The position numbers and the translations under genes are program-made. 49,653 nt of DNA. Source: Arsenophonus apicola (GTDB lineage: Bacteria; Pseudomonadota; Gammaproteobacteria; Enterobacterales; Enterobacteriaceae). Location: contig NZ_CP084227.1 of NCBI RefSeq assembly GCF_020268605.1, forward strand, positions 1 to 49,653, written 5' to 3'. Shown in pieces: positions 43,300 to 49,653 of the stretch (positions within the stretch are counted from its first letter, which is position 1; every line of letters starts with the position of its first letter). The notes beneath the pieces were generated by a model that was not told where the DNA came from, made no database searches, and saw only the letters and a list, made by a program, of their open reading frames with translations.

Positions 43300-43504
43300 A
43301 GGTCATGCCTTCGACGATCGCCTCGGCTGTCGTTTTTGCTGCTTCGATGACATCCGCTTTTTCACAACGTTCTTTGACCAAATGCGTCACCACCTCAAAA
43401 ATAGCTGGCTCCACTTTTTCCAAGCAGTACTTGGCAATTTCCTTGTCTATTTTCCTGTCACCGATAGTGACCAGTTTTTCGGTTGAATTATCCTTGTTTT
43501 CCAT
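43283..43504 (-). CDS. Small hypothetical phage-region protein
   Basis: 73 residues from ATG 43504 with a GAGGTTAAG RBS: STEKLVTIGDRKIDKEIAKY and EAAKTTAEAIVEGMTSIF, helical. It lies 16 bp after the DnaC-like gene on the same strand. The DNA over its start (CCATCTTAACCTC) equals the IS target context. Not recognised. Confidence 0.5.
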   Translation of the reverse strand: MENKDNSTEKLVTIGDRKIDKEIAKYCLEKVEPAIFEVVTHLVKERCEKADVIEAAKTTAEAIVEGMTSIFPS

Positions 43505-43520
43505 CTTAACCTCTTGCTTG

Positions 43521-44060
43521 TTATTGAATTTTACGGCGGTAGCTTGACCAGTTGAAATTGAGCCAAATCCCATTGCTCATCATCAATCTGTCGATGACTC
43601 TATCTCCCAATACCTGCTTAATTTGTTCACTATTTAAGTTGGTTAGCATGCCAATCGGTTTTTTGTGTGAAGTTCGCCTATCAACCAGCTGATTAACAAT
43701 AATTTTTGTGTTTTCGCTATGCTGATACTGAATACCTATCTCGTCTAGAATCAACAAATCAACTTTGCAAAGCTCATCGAGCAGTTGTTGTTCTGTCACT
43801 TTCGCCGTTTTTTCGTAGGTTGCTCGAAAGCGCATCATCAAATCCGCCACGGTGATGCATAATACGGAACTACCTTTGCTCATGAGATAATACCCTATCG
43901 ATGCTGCAAGATGATTTTTGCCCGTTCCGCAACCACCGCTAAAAACAAATCCGCCAAATCCTGTACCAAAATTCTTTGCAAATGAGACGGATTGATTCAA
44001 CGCATTTTTCTGACCCGCGTTGAAAATGTGATAGTTTTCAAATCGGCAATGTGCATGCAA
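43521..44060 (-). CDS. DnaC-like helicase loader, N-terminus lost or start unclear
   Basis: 179 residues from a TTG, but the matching frame stays open to 44144 and encodes the family motif HRIENLFGRSGIAPLHAHC before this point. No start codon is seen there. The AAA+ core is intact: FVFSGGCGTGKNHLAASIGY (Walker A with Asn after the Lys), LLILDEIGIQ (Walker B), PIGMLTNLNSEQIKQVLGDR and DRLMMS. It would load DnaB-type helicase for phage replication. The first 30-50 residues of the family are missing, probably through a join with the AT-rich DNA at about 44.14 kb. Confidence 0.8.
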   Translation of the reverse strand: MHAHCRFENYHIFNAGQKNALNQSVSFAKNFGTGFGGFVFSGGCGTGKNHLAASIGYYLMSKGSSVLCITVADLMMRFRATYEKTAKVTEQQLLDELCKVDLLILDEIGIQYQHSENTKIIVNQLVDRRTSHKKPIGMLTNLNSEQIKQVLGDRVIDRLMMSNGIWLNFNWSSYRRKIQ

Positions 44061-44166
44061 CGGAGCAATACCCGATCGCCCAAATAGGTTTTCTATCCGA
44101 TGTTGTTTGCGAAAAATAGATAGTGAATGTTTCTTAACGCTTATTCACCCTAAAGAACTCATCCTT

Positions 44167-44490
44167 ATGGAAAAAGAAAACTATTCTCTACTATTAGAAA
44201 ATAAAAAATTATTTATTTATTCAGAAAACGAAAACCATGAGTATGAAATAAGAAACAAATATAGTAAGCACACCTATACTGGTAATTATATTTTAAAAAA
44301 TATCGATTATTTTCCTGATCTTGATACAAAAGATGCAATTTTAATTGCATATAATGCAGGCCTTAATGAAGGAAGAAAATTATCTAAAAAAATAAACGAA
44401 GAAATTAAACTTCATAATGAACTGAAGAATAAAAATTATGAAAATAACATTATTAATTTTAATCGATTAAATTATGATAGTTTCAGATAA
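44167..44490 (+). CDS. Hypothetical protein in AT-rich region
   Basis: 107 residues from ATG 44167. Lys/Asn/Glu-rich: MEKENYSLLLENKKLFIYSE, then KNIDYFPDLDTKDAILIAY and a helical C-terminus. No domain recognised. It converges on and overlaps the phosphoesterase gene by 24 bp. The very low GC differs from the phage genes before it and suggests a separate origin. Confidence 0.5.
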   Translation: MEKENYSLLLENKKLFIYSENENHEYEIRNKYSKHTYTGNYILKNIDYFPDLDTKDAILIAYNAGLNEGRKLSKKINEEIKLHNELKNKNYENNIINFNRLNYDSFR

Positions 44491-45195
44491 GTACTTGTCT
44501 TTAAAGAAATAAAATTTTCGATATCCGATTTTTTTTTCTACATCTGGCAATTCTGTTCCTTTTTTCCACTGAAAACAAACTGCTGGGGCAACTTCTAGGG
44601 TAAAATTTTTATGTGTTAATTTATAATTGCCATGCGCATGTCCACAAATTACAAGTTTTATTTTCTTTTCCTTATCAATAATTTCTATTAATTTATTGCT
44701 ATTTAACAGCATACAGCCATCAATAAGCGGTGTTCCCAATTTTAAACAGTGATGATGCATGATTAATGCAATATTATTTCTTTCATTTTTACAGATTTTA
44801 TTTTTTAAATTATTAAGTTCATCATTAGATAGAAATCCACTATCTTTACCATAATCAACCGTATCCGCAGAAATAAAGTTCCAATAAGGAGAACATAGTT
44901 CGTCTATTGGTTTTAGATCGCTAAATACTAAGTTCAACTTTTCTTTTTGGTCGTGATTCCCTTGTAAATAATAAATAGGTTTATTCAATTTTTTTAATAG
45001 ATCTAGCGCTAATTCATATGATGGTACCGTCTCATCTTGAGATATATCCCCTGTGACAATGATAGCGTCACAATCACCTTCCTTTAACAGAAGGTGATTA
45101 ATAATCTTATTAAATGAATTGTAAGTATTCACGCCAAATAATTCTTGATGAATATCAGAAAACAAATGGAGATCAGTGAGCTGTATTACTTTCAT
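44467..45195 (-). CDS. CpdA-like metallophosphoesterase
   Basis: 242 residues from ATG 45195. The calcineurin-like metal motifs are all present: VIQLTDLHLFSD (DxH), AIIVTGDISQDE (GD), YYLQGNHDQKEK (GNHD), LIMHHHCLKLGTP and VICGHAHGNYKL (GHxH). This closely follows CpdA, the 3',5'-cAMP phosphodiesterase, and its class III relatives. The start lies inside the end of the transporter gene (23-bp overlap), so the two are coupled. The substrate could be cAMP or another cyclic or linear nucleotide; sequence alone does not tell. Confidence 0.88.
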   Translation of the reverse strand: MKVIQLTDLHLFSDIHQELFGVNTYNSFNKIINHLLLKEGDCDAIIVTGDISQDETVPSYELALDLLKKLNKPIYYLQGNHDQKEKLNLVFSDLKPIDELCSPYWNFISADTVDYGKDSGFLSNDELNNLKNKICKNERNNIALIMHHHCLKLGTPLIDGCMLLNSNKLIEIIDKEKKIKLVICGHAHGNYKLTHKNFTLEVAPAVCFQWKKGTELPDVEKKIGYRKFYFFKDKYLSETIII

Positions 45196-45892
45196 TTTCA
45201 CTACTCTGTTTAAAAACATTAAATGGATTATAACTGATGTTATAATCAAATGTGTCTATCTTCTCAATTTTTTTCACTTTTCTAGCCAAAAGGATACCTA
45301 TTGGTAAAAGTAAAGTAGACATAATTACCTTATAAATCCATGTTGTTGAAATAATATTAATTAATTCAAAAAAGGAGTATTTAGAAGACAAACTTATAGG
45401 ATAAGCCGTTATTAAAAGAATCCCCTGTGCAATCATAGCTGATAACATATATCTAACTAAAAATAATCTTCCTTTAAAATAAATTTTTAGCCTACTTATA
45501 ATGTAACCATTGCAGAAATAAGAAGCTGGAACTGAGATCCAAGTACCCAGCATAACACGCCAGAACTCACCAAATAGCGACTGATAAGTTTCTGATATAT
45601 GGTTATTATCGGCTTGATAGATTGAGCATAGATTAACTAAAATAACAAAGAAACTTTGACAAAGTACAATAATCCAAACTATTCTCGTTCCTAGCTTGTA
45701 GCCATACACTTCCGTTGTAACTGCAGATAGTAAATAGCATAGAGAAAAAATTATTCCGCTTGCCGTTATTTTAACAGGATAGAAATCAAACGTTTTGTAC
45801 ACAAGTGTGTCACAGGTGATCATGATGGTCACCGTTAATCCAACAAATAACTCATACAGTTTAAAATCATTTTTGTAAATTAACCTATTCAT
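45173..45892 (-). CDS. YhhQ/VUT-family membrane transporter (queuosine-precursor type)
   Basis: 239 residues from ATG 45892 with an AAGGATAGA RBS. Six or so hydrophobic helices. The family signature is visible in LVYKTFDFYPVKITASGIIF and LLSAVTTEVYGYKLGTRIVW, and the later GEFWRVMLGTWISVPASYFC fits the YhhQ F/W-R-x-x-x-x-S region. YhhQ imports queuine precursors (preQ0/preQ1) in E. coli. The C-terminal tail (KKIEKIDTFDYNISYNPF) is longer than usual. It leads a two-gene AT-rich operon with the phosphoesterase. Confidence 0.82.
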   Translation of the reverse strand: MNRLIYKNDFKLYELFVGLTVTIMITCDTLVYKTFDFYPVKITASGIIFSLCYLLSAVTTEVYGYKLGTRIVWIIVLCQSFFVILVNLCSIYQADNNHISETYQSLFGEFWRVMLGTWISVPASYFCNGYIISRLKIYFKGRLFLVRYMLSAMIAQGILLITAYPISLSSKYSFFELINIISTTWIYKVIMSTLLLPIGILLARKVKKIEKIDTFDYNISYNPFNVFKQSSENESNTAH

Positions 45893-45979
45893 AATATCTA
45901 TCCTTTCCTTCAAAAGAAAATTGGGGTGAAAGTGTCAATTAATATAAAGTTTTTAAAAAATTAATTAAATGTATGGCTA

Positions 45980-46111
45980 TCACCATCCCCCAACGCTATT
46001 CAGAATTCTGGCACGCTGACGAAGGGTTAAATTGGGGGACAAACGGGAAAACAATACGATTGTATGTTTTGGTGCTTCACAGACAAGCACGCGGAAGGTA
46101 CTATTGTTCAT
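45980..46111 (-). CDS. Very small conserved-looking protein
   Basis: 43 residues from ATG 46111 with GGAG 7 bp upstream: MNNSTFRVLVCEAPKHTIVL, then NLTLRQRARILNSVGGW. The FRVLVCEAPKH and LTxRQRxxIL patterns resemble short proteins often annotated near P4-like elements (Icd-like). Size and lack of tests keep this tentative. Confidence 0.4.
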   Translation of the reverse strand: MNNSTFRVLVCEAPKHTIVLFSRLSPNLTLRQRARILNSVGGW

Positions 46112-46185
46112 AGCTCAACTCCTACTCGGTTAGGTTTTGGGTTAGTTGGTTATTAGAGGGCTCAACCTCTCTTAACCAGCGATTA

Positions 46186-46458
46186 TTATTTGCTCATATT
46201 TAAGTATTTTCTTAACAAACTTTCTATTATGTCTGTTTCCGTGATTCTTTTTCCTGATTCTATTTGTAATTTTGTCACATGCAATTTCAATTCATTCACT
46301 ACATCCACTGGCAACCTGAAAATTTTTTGTTGGGTAGGAATTACATCACTTTTTTTTATCTTGTTTGCAGAATATTTACTTTCAGCCTTATCTGCCGCTC
46401 CATTCTCCAAAAATTCGGTCGGATCTTTAAAGTTTTTTAAATTTGGCTTCACTCTCAT
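46186..46458 (-). CDS. Small partition partner of ParA
   Basis: 90 residues. The first 35 are polar and probably disordered. The C-terminal half (QQKIFRLPVDVVNELKLHVT and KRITETDIIESLLRKYLNMS) has the pattern of a ribbon-helix-helix or CopG/ParG-type dimer. It overlaps parA by four bases (ATGA), the normal position of the centromere-binding protein in type Ib partition loci. It would bind the nearby repeat array and stimulate ParA. Confidence 0.75.
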   Translation of the reverse strand: MRVKPNLKNFKDPTEFLENGAADKAESKYSANKIKKSDVIPTQQKIFRLPVDVVNELKLHVTKLQIESGKRITETDIIESLLRKYLNMSK

Positions 46459-47084
46459 GATTTAATCTCTTTAAACACTTTTTCAATTTCTTCAATTGCC
46501 AGTTTATCGTTTCCAAATTCGAAAACAGTAGCCCCTTCTCCAACAGCTCTTCTAAAAGATACTCTTTCACATACATAATTCGCTAAAACTTTTAACCCTT
46601 GCTTTGAAAGAAATTCCAGCATATCTTTATTATCTTTTGTTCTTGGATCTACTCGAGTCAAAAGAACTTTTGTTATTAATTTTGGATTATATTCATACGC
46701 CAGCTCTATTATGTCCATAAGATCTGATATAGCTGCTGCGTCTAAACTAGACGATCCAATAGGAATAATCGCCATGTCTACTAAAAGTAAAGCCGATCTT
46801 AAACCCGAGGCATCTCTTCCTCCCACATCGACTACTACGTTATCAAAATTTTCTGATAATGATTTCCCTTCATTAAGTATCGCTTTTCCTGTTAAACAAG
46901 TCGTAGTAGGACTAGGAATATAATTTTGTTTTTCTCTTCTCCACGCAGCCCAACTCGCTGAGCTTTCCTGAGGATCTCCATCTATAAGAAGTGTTTTACC
47001 TTCAAGAGAAAGCATATAAGCCAAATGAATAGAAGTTGTAGTTTTTCCTACACCACCTTTTGTATTAACAACTCCATAAATCAC
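46455..47084 (-). CDS. parA: ParA-family partition ATPase (small, type Ib-like)
   Basis: 209 residues from GTG 47084 with GAGG 8 bp upstream. The deviant Walker A is YGVVNTKGGVGKTTTSIHLA, followed by LLIDGDPQESSASWA, VVVDVGGRDASGLRSALLLV and LLTRVDPRTK. The short N-terminus lacks the HTH of long ParA proteins. It positions plasmid copies along the nucleoid. The 16-bp repeat array lies immediately upstream and is the likely centromere or operator. Confidence 0.92.
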   Translation of the reverse strand: MIYGVVNTKGGVGKTTTSIHLAYMLSLEGKTLLIDGDPQESSASWAAWRREKQNYIPSPTTTCLTGKAILNEGKSLSENFDNVVVDVGGRDASGLRSALLLVDMAIIPIGSSSLDAAAISDLMDIIELAYEYNPKLITKVLLTRVDPRTKDNKDMLEFLSKQGLKVLANYVCERVSFRRAVGEGATVFEFGNDKLAIEEIEKVFKEIKS

Positions 47085-47136
47085 ATGAGATTCCTCAGTT
47101 ATGTTATGTATCCTCAGTATAATAGAAAGATAACCA

Positions 47137-47320
47137 GATATCAAGATAGTTAGATATCAAGATAGTTAGATATCAAGATAGTTAGATATCAAGATAGTTA
47201 GATATCAAGATAGTTAGATATCAAGATAGTTAGATATCAAGATAGTTAGATATCAAGATAGTTAGATATCAAGATAGTTAGATATCAAGATAGTTAGATA
47301 TCAAGATAGTTAGATATCAA
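47137..47320. repeat. Array of 12 GATATCAA repeats spaced 16 bp (parS or iteron candidate)
   Basis: The unit GATATCAAGATAGTTA repeats without change: GATATCAA starts at 47137 and every 16 bp to 47313. It lies 53 bp upstream of parA and 14 bp beyond the repA stop. Each unit contains the palindrome GATATC. Position favours binding by the ParA partner; initiator binding is possible. It is not CRISPR, as there are no spacers. Confidence 0.9.
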
Positions 47321-47333
47321 GTTTTGATATTAA

Positions 47334-48266
47334 TTATTTTTCAAATAATTTATTTTTAATCTTAAAAATCTCTTTCTTCCCTTTCTCTCTCTTGCGCGAT
47401 GCTCCAGCTTTAGGTGTATTTTGATTTCGATTTTTAAAAGTTACTTTATCGGTGATAGGATCAAAAAAAACTTCATAGTCGGGTAAGTCATTTGTTTTAG
47501 CAAGTTTTTTTAAATTGTGTCTGAACATTTTTAGTAAAGCTGTACTGCCCGTTTTTAAATGGAGTTTTTCGAGTGCTATTGTAAACTCACCCTGATTACC
47601 ACAATGCTTACGTGCAATCTCATAAAGTCTTCTGTCTATAGCTTTACGTATTCGAAAATAATCGGGACTAATTTTTAACATTTTCTTTTGATGTAATGCT
47701 TGATATAACCAATCAGGTAAAGTCACCTCTATCATTCCAATATCTAATTTGCCTTTTTTGTCTTCAACAATACTCCAGCTATCAATCAGACCGAATGAAA
47801 TAGTTTCTTTCTTTTCTTCAGAATATACAACATTAGTTTTTATTACTGTCCCTTTCAATCTTGATAACGCTTTTTCAAGTAATTCATAATTTCTCCCACC
47901 ATTATCTCTGTTTGTCGTAATAAAAAAATCATAGGGGGTAAAAGCTATTACACGGCTTATTGGTTCCCCTTTATTCATAGATTCTTGTAATTTAGAGATG
48001 GCATAAATCCATACATCTTTATCAAAGATAGTTGCCATTCCTGATGAAGTAGATTCTATGATAACTGTGATATTTCCATTTTTATAAATTCTAGTCTTTG
48101 TGTCTCCACCCTTTAACGCAAAAAATGGGTGTTCCATGCTAGCCATTTCATCACGGAAACTATCTATCTCAACTTCATCTGCAATAAAAAACTCAAGTTG
48201 TTTATGTTTAGGTGGGCGTAACGTTTTCAAATTGTTATTTCTCGTTTTCGTAGTAAGATCAGTCAT
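47334..48266 (-). CDS. repA: Plasmid replication initiator RepA (RPA family)
   Basis: 310 residues. Hallmarks are MEHPFFALKGGDTKTRIYKN, STSSGMATIFDKDVWIYAIS, RNYELLEKALSRLKGTVIKT and RIRKAIDRRLYEIARKHCG. The C-terminus is basic (SRKREKGKKEIFKIKNK). It fits the replication initiator protein A family, winged-helix proteins that bind iterons. Seven matching direct repeats lie upstream of the start. It is on the same strand as parA, with the 16-bp array between. Confidence 0.9.
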   Translation of the reverse strand: MTDLTTKTRNNNLKTLRPPKHKQLEFFIADEVEIDSFRDEMASMEHPFFALKGGDTKTRIYKNGNITVIIESTSSGMATIFDKDVWIYAISKLQESMNKGEPISRVIAFTPYDFFITTNRDNGGRNYELLEKALSRLKGTVIKTNVVYSEEKKETISFGLIDSWSIVEDKKGKLDIGMIEVTLPDWLYQALHQKKMLKISPDYFRIRKAIDRRLYEIARKHCGNQGEFTIALEKLHLKTGSTALLKMFRHNLKKLAKTNDLPDYEVFFDPITDKVTFKNRNQNTPKAGASRKREKGKKEIFKIKNKLFEK

Positions 48267-48346
48267 AGCCTCAATCCTATCGAATTTAGGGTTGCTGGTT
48301 AGAGCCAGCTTAGAGTTACAGTCTCTTAGCTGGTTCGTATTCTATT

Positions 48347-48683
48347 CGGACTTTAAAAACCTTCTTTCATACTTTCAAAACCATAAAAAAGCGGACTTTA
48401 AAAACCATAATAGCGGACTTTAAAAACAAAACAAGTAATTATGAAGAAAAAAAGCCATAAAACTCTGTGAATAAATTATTTTTTAAGCGGACTTTAAAAA
48501 CCAAGGGGCGGACTTTAAAAACCAAGGGGCGGACTTTAAAAACCAAGGGGCGGACTTTAAAAACCATGATATAAAAAATATCCTTAATTTTCATTAAATT
48601 ACATTTAAAAAAATCTCTTTAACTTATTTAACTTATACATAACTATATTTAACCGGAAATTTTTCCCCATTCTCTGTGGATAA
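48347..48683. other. Replication origin: seven iterons, AT-rich DNA and a DnaA box
   Basis: The motif CGGACTTTAAAAACC (one copy ends ACA) starts at 48347, 48392, 48414, 48488, 48509, 48530 and 48551. The last four are spaced exactly 21 bp with AAGGGG between them. An AT-rich stretch (48570-48660) follows, then TGTGGATAA at 48675-48683, a perfect DnaA box on the minus strand. The block lies 81 bp upstream of repA. The copies closest to repA are irregular and may act in autoregulation. Confidence 0.88.
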
Positions 48684-48968
48684 CTTTTGTGACGAAAGTG
48701 GTATAACCACTACAAGATATTCATTGGCTTTAGATATTTTCATTTGGTTGTTATTTAACCAATAAGTGACCTAATTTCTTTGTAAGCTAGGGTGATATTC
48801 CGCTTCCTCGCCCGTTCGCTCGCGTTGCTCGCTCACTTGGCTGCGGCGAGCGTTTGGGATTAATTTTTTAAATGGATTTTTAAGTTAATTAACAGTCAAC
48901 CATTGCACAATAGTGTCACTACCGCTAGCATCACTAGGATTAACGTAATCTATTCATTCAGGTGCAAC
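48684..48968. other. Gap between the origin and the HU gene
   Basis: About 285 bp with no convincing gene. It holds an AT-rich stretch, then a GC-rich segment with GCTCGCGTTGCTCGC-like repeats of CGCTCGC around 48820-48850. The HU promoter should lie near its right end. Confidence 0.4.
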
Positions 48969-49241
48969 ATGAACAAAACAGAACTCATCAACAAAGTGAG
49001 TGAAAAATCAGGATTAGCCAAGAAGGATGCAGAGAAGGTGGTTAATGCTTTCGCAGAAACCATCACCGAGTCTTTAAAATCCGGTAACAGCGTACAGCTA
49101 GTTGGCTTTGGTATCTTTCAGGTTAAGACTCGAGCGGCAAGAGAAGGCCGCCATCCGCAAACAGGCAAGGCAATTAAAATTGCTGCTTCGAATATACCGA
49201 GTTTTAAAGCAGGTCAAAAGTTAAAAGATGCAGTTAATTAA
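48969..49241 (+). CDS. HU-family nucleoid protein
   Basis: 90 residues from ATG 48969: MNKTELINKVSEKSGLAKKD, then SVQLVGFGIFQVKTRAAREG, RHPQTGKAIKIAASNIPSFK and AGQKLKDAVN. This is a complete HU (HupA/HupB type), with the DNA-binding arm region and the RNPxTG-like motif as HPQTG. It bends DNA and can aid replication initiation or oriT processing. Plasmid HU/IHF-like genes are found on transmissible plasmids. A terminator follows at about 49354. Confidence 0.95.
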   Translation: MNKTELINKVSEKSGLAKKDAEKVVNAFAETITESLKSGNSVQLVGFGIFQVKTRAAREGRHPQTGKAIKIAASNIPSFKAGQKLKDAVN

Positions 49242-49340
49242 AATTAAGAAGTATGAAATGTAACTTAATTTAATAATGTAATAACAATTAAATTAATATA
49301 TGTTACATTTAAATTACTTCATGTTGGTTGCTGCTACAAT

Positions 49341-49380
49341 TTACCTGGTGTTGGCCAGCTTTATGCTGGCATTCTTTTAT
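49341..49380 (+). terminator. Rho-independent terminator after the HU gene
   Basis: Stem GCCAGC-tttat-GCTGGC (49354-49370) with a T-rich tail. The shared left part CCTGGTGTTGGCCAGCT also occurs at 84-100. Confidence 0.65.
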
Positions 49381-49653
49381 CCTCAATCATATATTGCCCA
49401 GACAGGGTTGCTAAATCGTTTGTAAGCAACGCTGAGCGGTTTTTTGAAGGAATTTAAGGAAAGAGGTTAGGCACAAAAAAATACCCCTATCGGAGACTTG
49501 ATAAGGGCAACTTATGAAACTTTGTTAACTAATGTTTTATATTATTTTGATCACGTTACCACAAATGAAATTTAATCTGTTTTTGCCATAATTCAACTCT
49601 AAAATTGCAATTAGTGAACAAAATTTGAAATCTTCTAAAGTGGATAAATGTTT
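49381..49653. other. AT-rich end of the window, no gene seen
   Basis: About 270 bp. No open frame with a plausible start, no hairpin-terminator and no repeat of note was found. Confidence 0.5.

Noticed and set aside
47137..47320. CRISPR array
   Set aside because: The repeats are contiguous 16-mers with no spacers and lie between repA and parA; they are iteron or centromere repeats.

Overview
The window looks like most or all of a mobilisable plasmid from an AT-rich gammaproteobacterium, most likely order Enterobacterales. The pointers are an R64-like type IVb pilus block, MOBC mobilisation genes, a Blc lipocalin, DinJ-YafQ, colicin-type bacteriocins with Im9-like and ImmE3-like immunity proteins, and a YhhQ homologue. 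The load of insertion sequences, frameshifts and gene relics fits an insect-associated or symbiotic member such as Arsenophonus. That genus is an inference from style, not a demonstrated identity. No gene is cut at either window edge, and similar terminator hairpins lie near both ends, so this may be a whole circular replicon.

Layout. (1) 0.1-9.7 kb, mobilisation: Rpn-family nuclease, ProQ/FinO RNA chaperone, secreted thermonuclease, MobC-like relaxase, MobB-like coupling protein, a 0.8 kb highly structured non-coding region (oriT/ncRNA candidate), topoisomerase III, small unknowns and TrbM. (2) 9.7-21.0 kb: Blc lipocalin, the distal part of a type IVb pilus operon (pilR end, pilS, pilT, pilU, pilV), a Phd/PIN toxin-antitoxin pair, and a bacteriocin island wedged between pilU and pilV. 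The island has a DNase bacteriocin with immunity gene, an N-terminally truncated E3-type rRNase bacteriocin with immunity gene, and a relic of another immunity gene. (3) 21.0-43.0 kb, a broken contractile-tailed phage: tail genes (tail terminator, sheath, tube, frameshifted chaperone, truncated tape measure) face head genes (capsid, cement, protease/scaffold, MuF-like, portal, terminase). Three IS200/IS605 copies, one Tn3-family transposon, a DinJ-YafQ pair and a second resolvase with its res site lie among them. (4) 43.0-46.1 kb: phage small genes, a DnaC-like loader, then a very AT-rich stretch with a YhhQ-type transporter and a CpdA-like phosphoesterase. (5) 46.2-49.4 kb, the plasmid backbone: ParA with a small partner, a 12 x 16-bp repeat array, a RepA (RPA family) initiator, an iteron origin with a DnaA box, and an HU protein.

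How it works together. RepA with its iterons and ParA with its partner would maintain the replicon, backed by two toxin-antitoxin pairs and the bacteriocin-immunity genes. MobB/MobC give mobilisation, but no VirB-type secretion channel is visible, so transfer would need a helper. The pilus operon lacks the genes upstream of pilR and ends at an IS, so it is unlikely to build a pilus alone. The phage genes cannot make a particle: baseplate, fibres, lysis and the end of the tape measure are absent. The orientation of the phage blocks and the IS copies at their edges indicate an IS-mediated inversion, followed by a deletion at the Tn3 element. Many frameshifts in the transposase genes are one-base losses, mostly in short homopolymers, and the two complete tnpB copies are broken at complementary runs, so some 'pseudogenes' may be sequencing artefacts.
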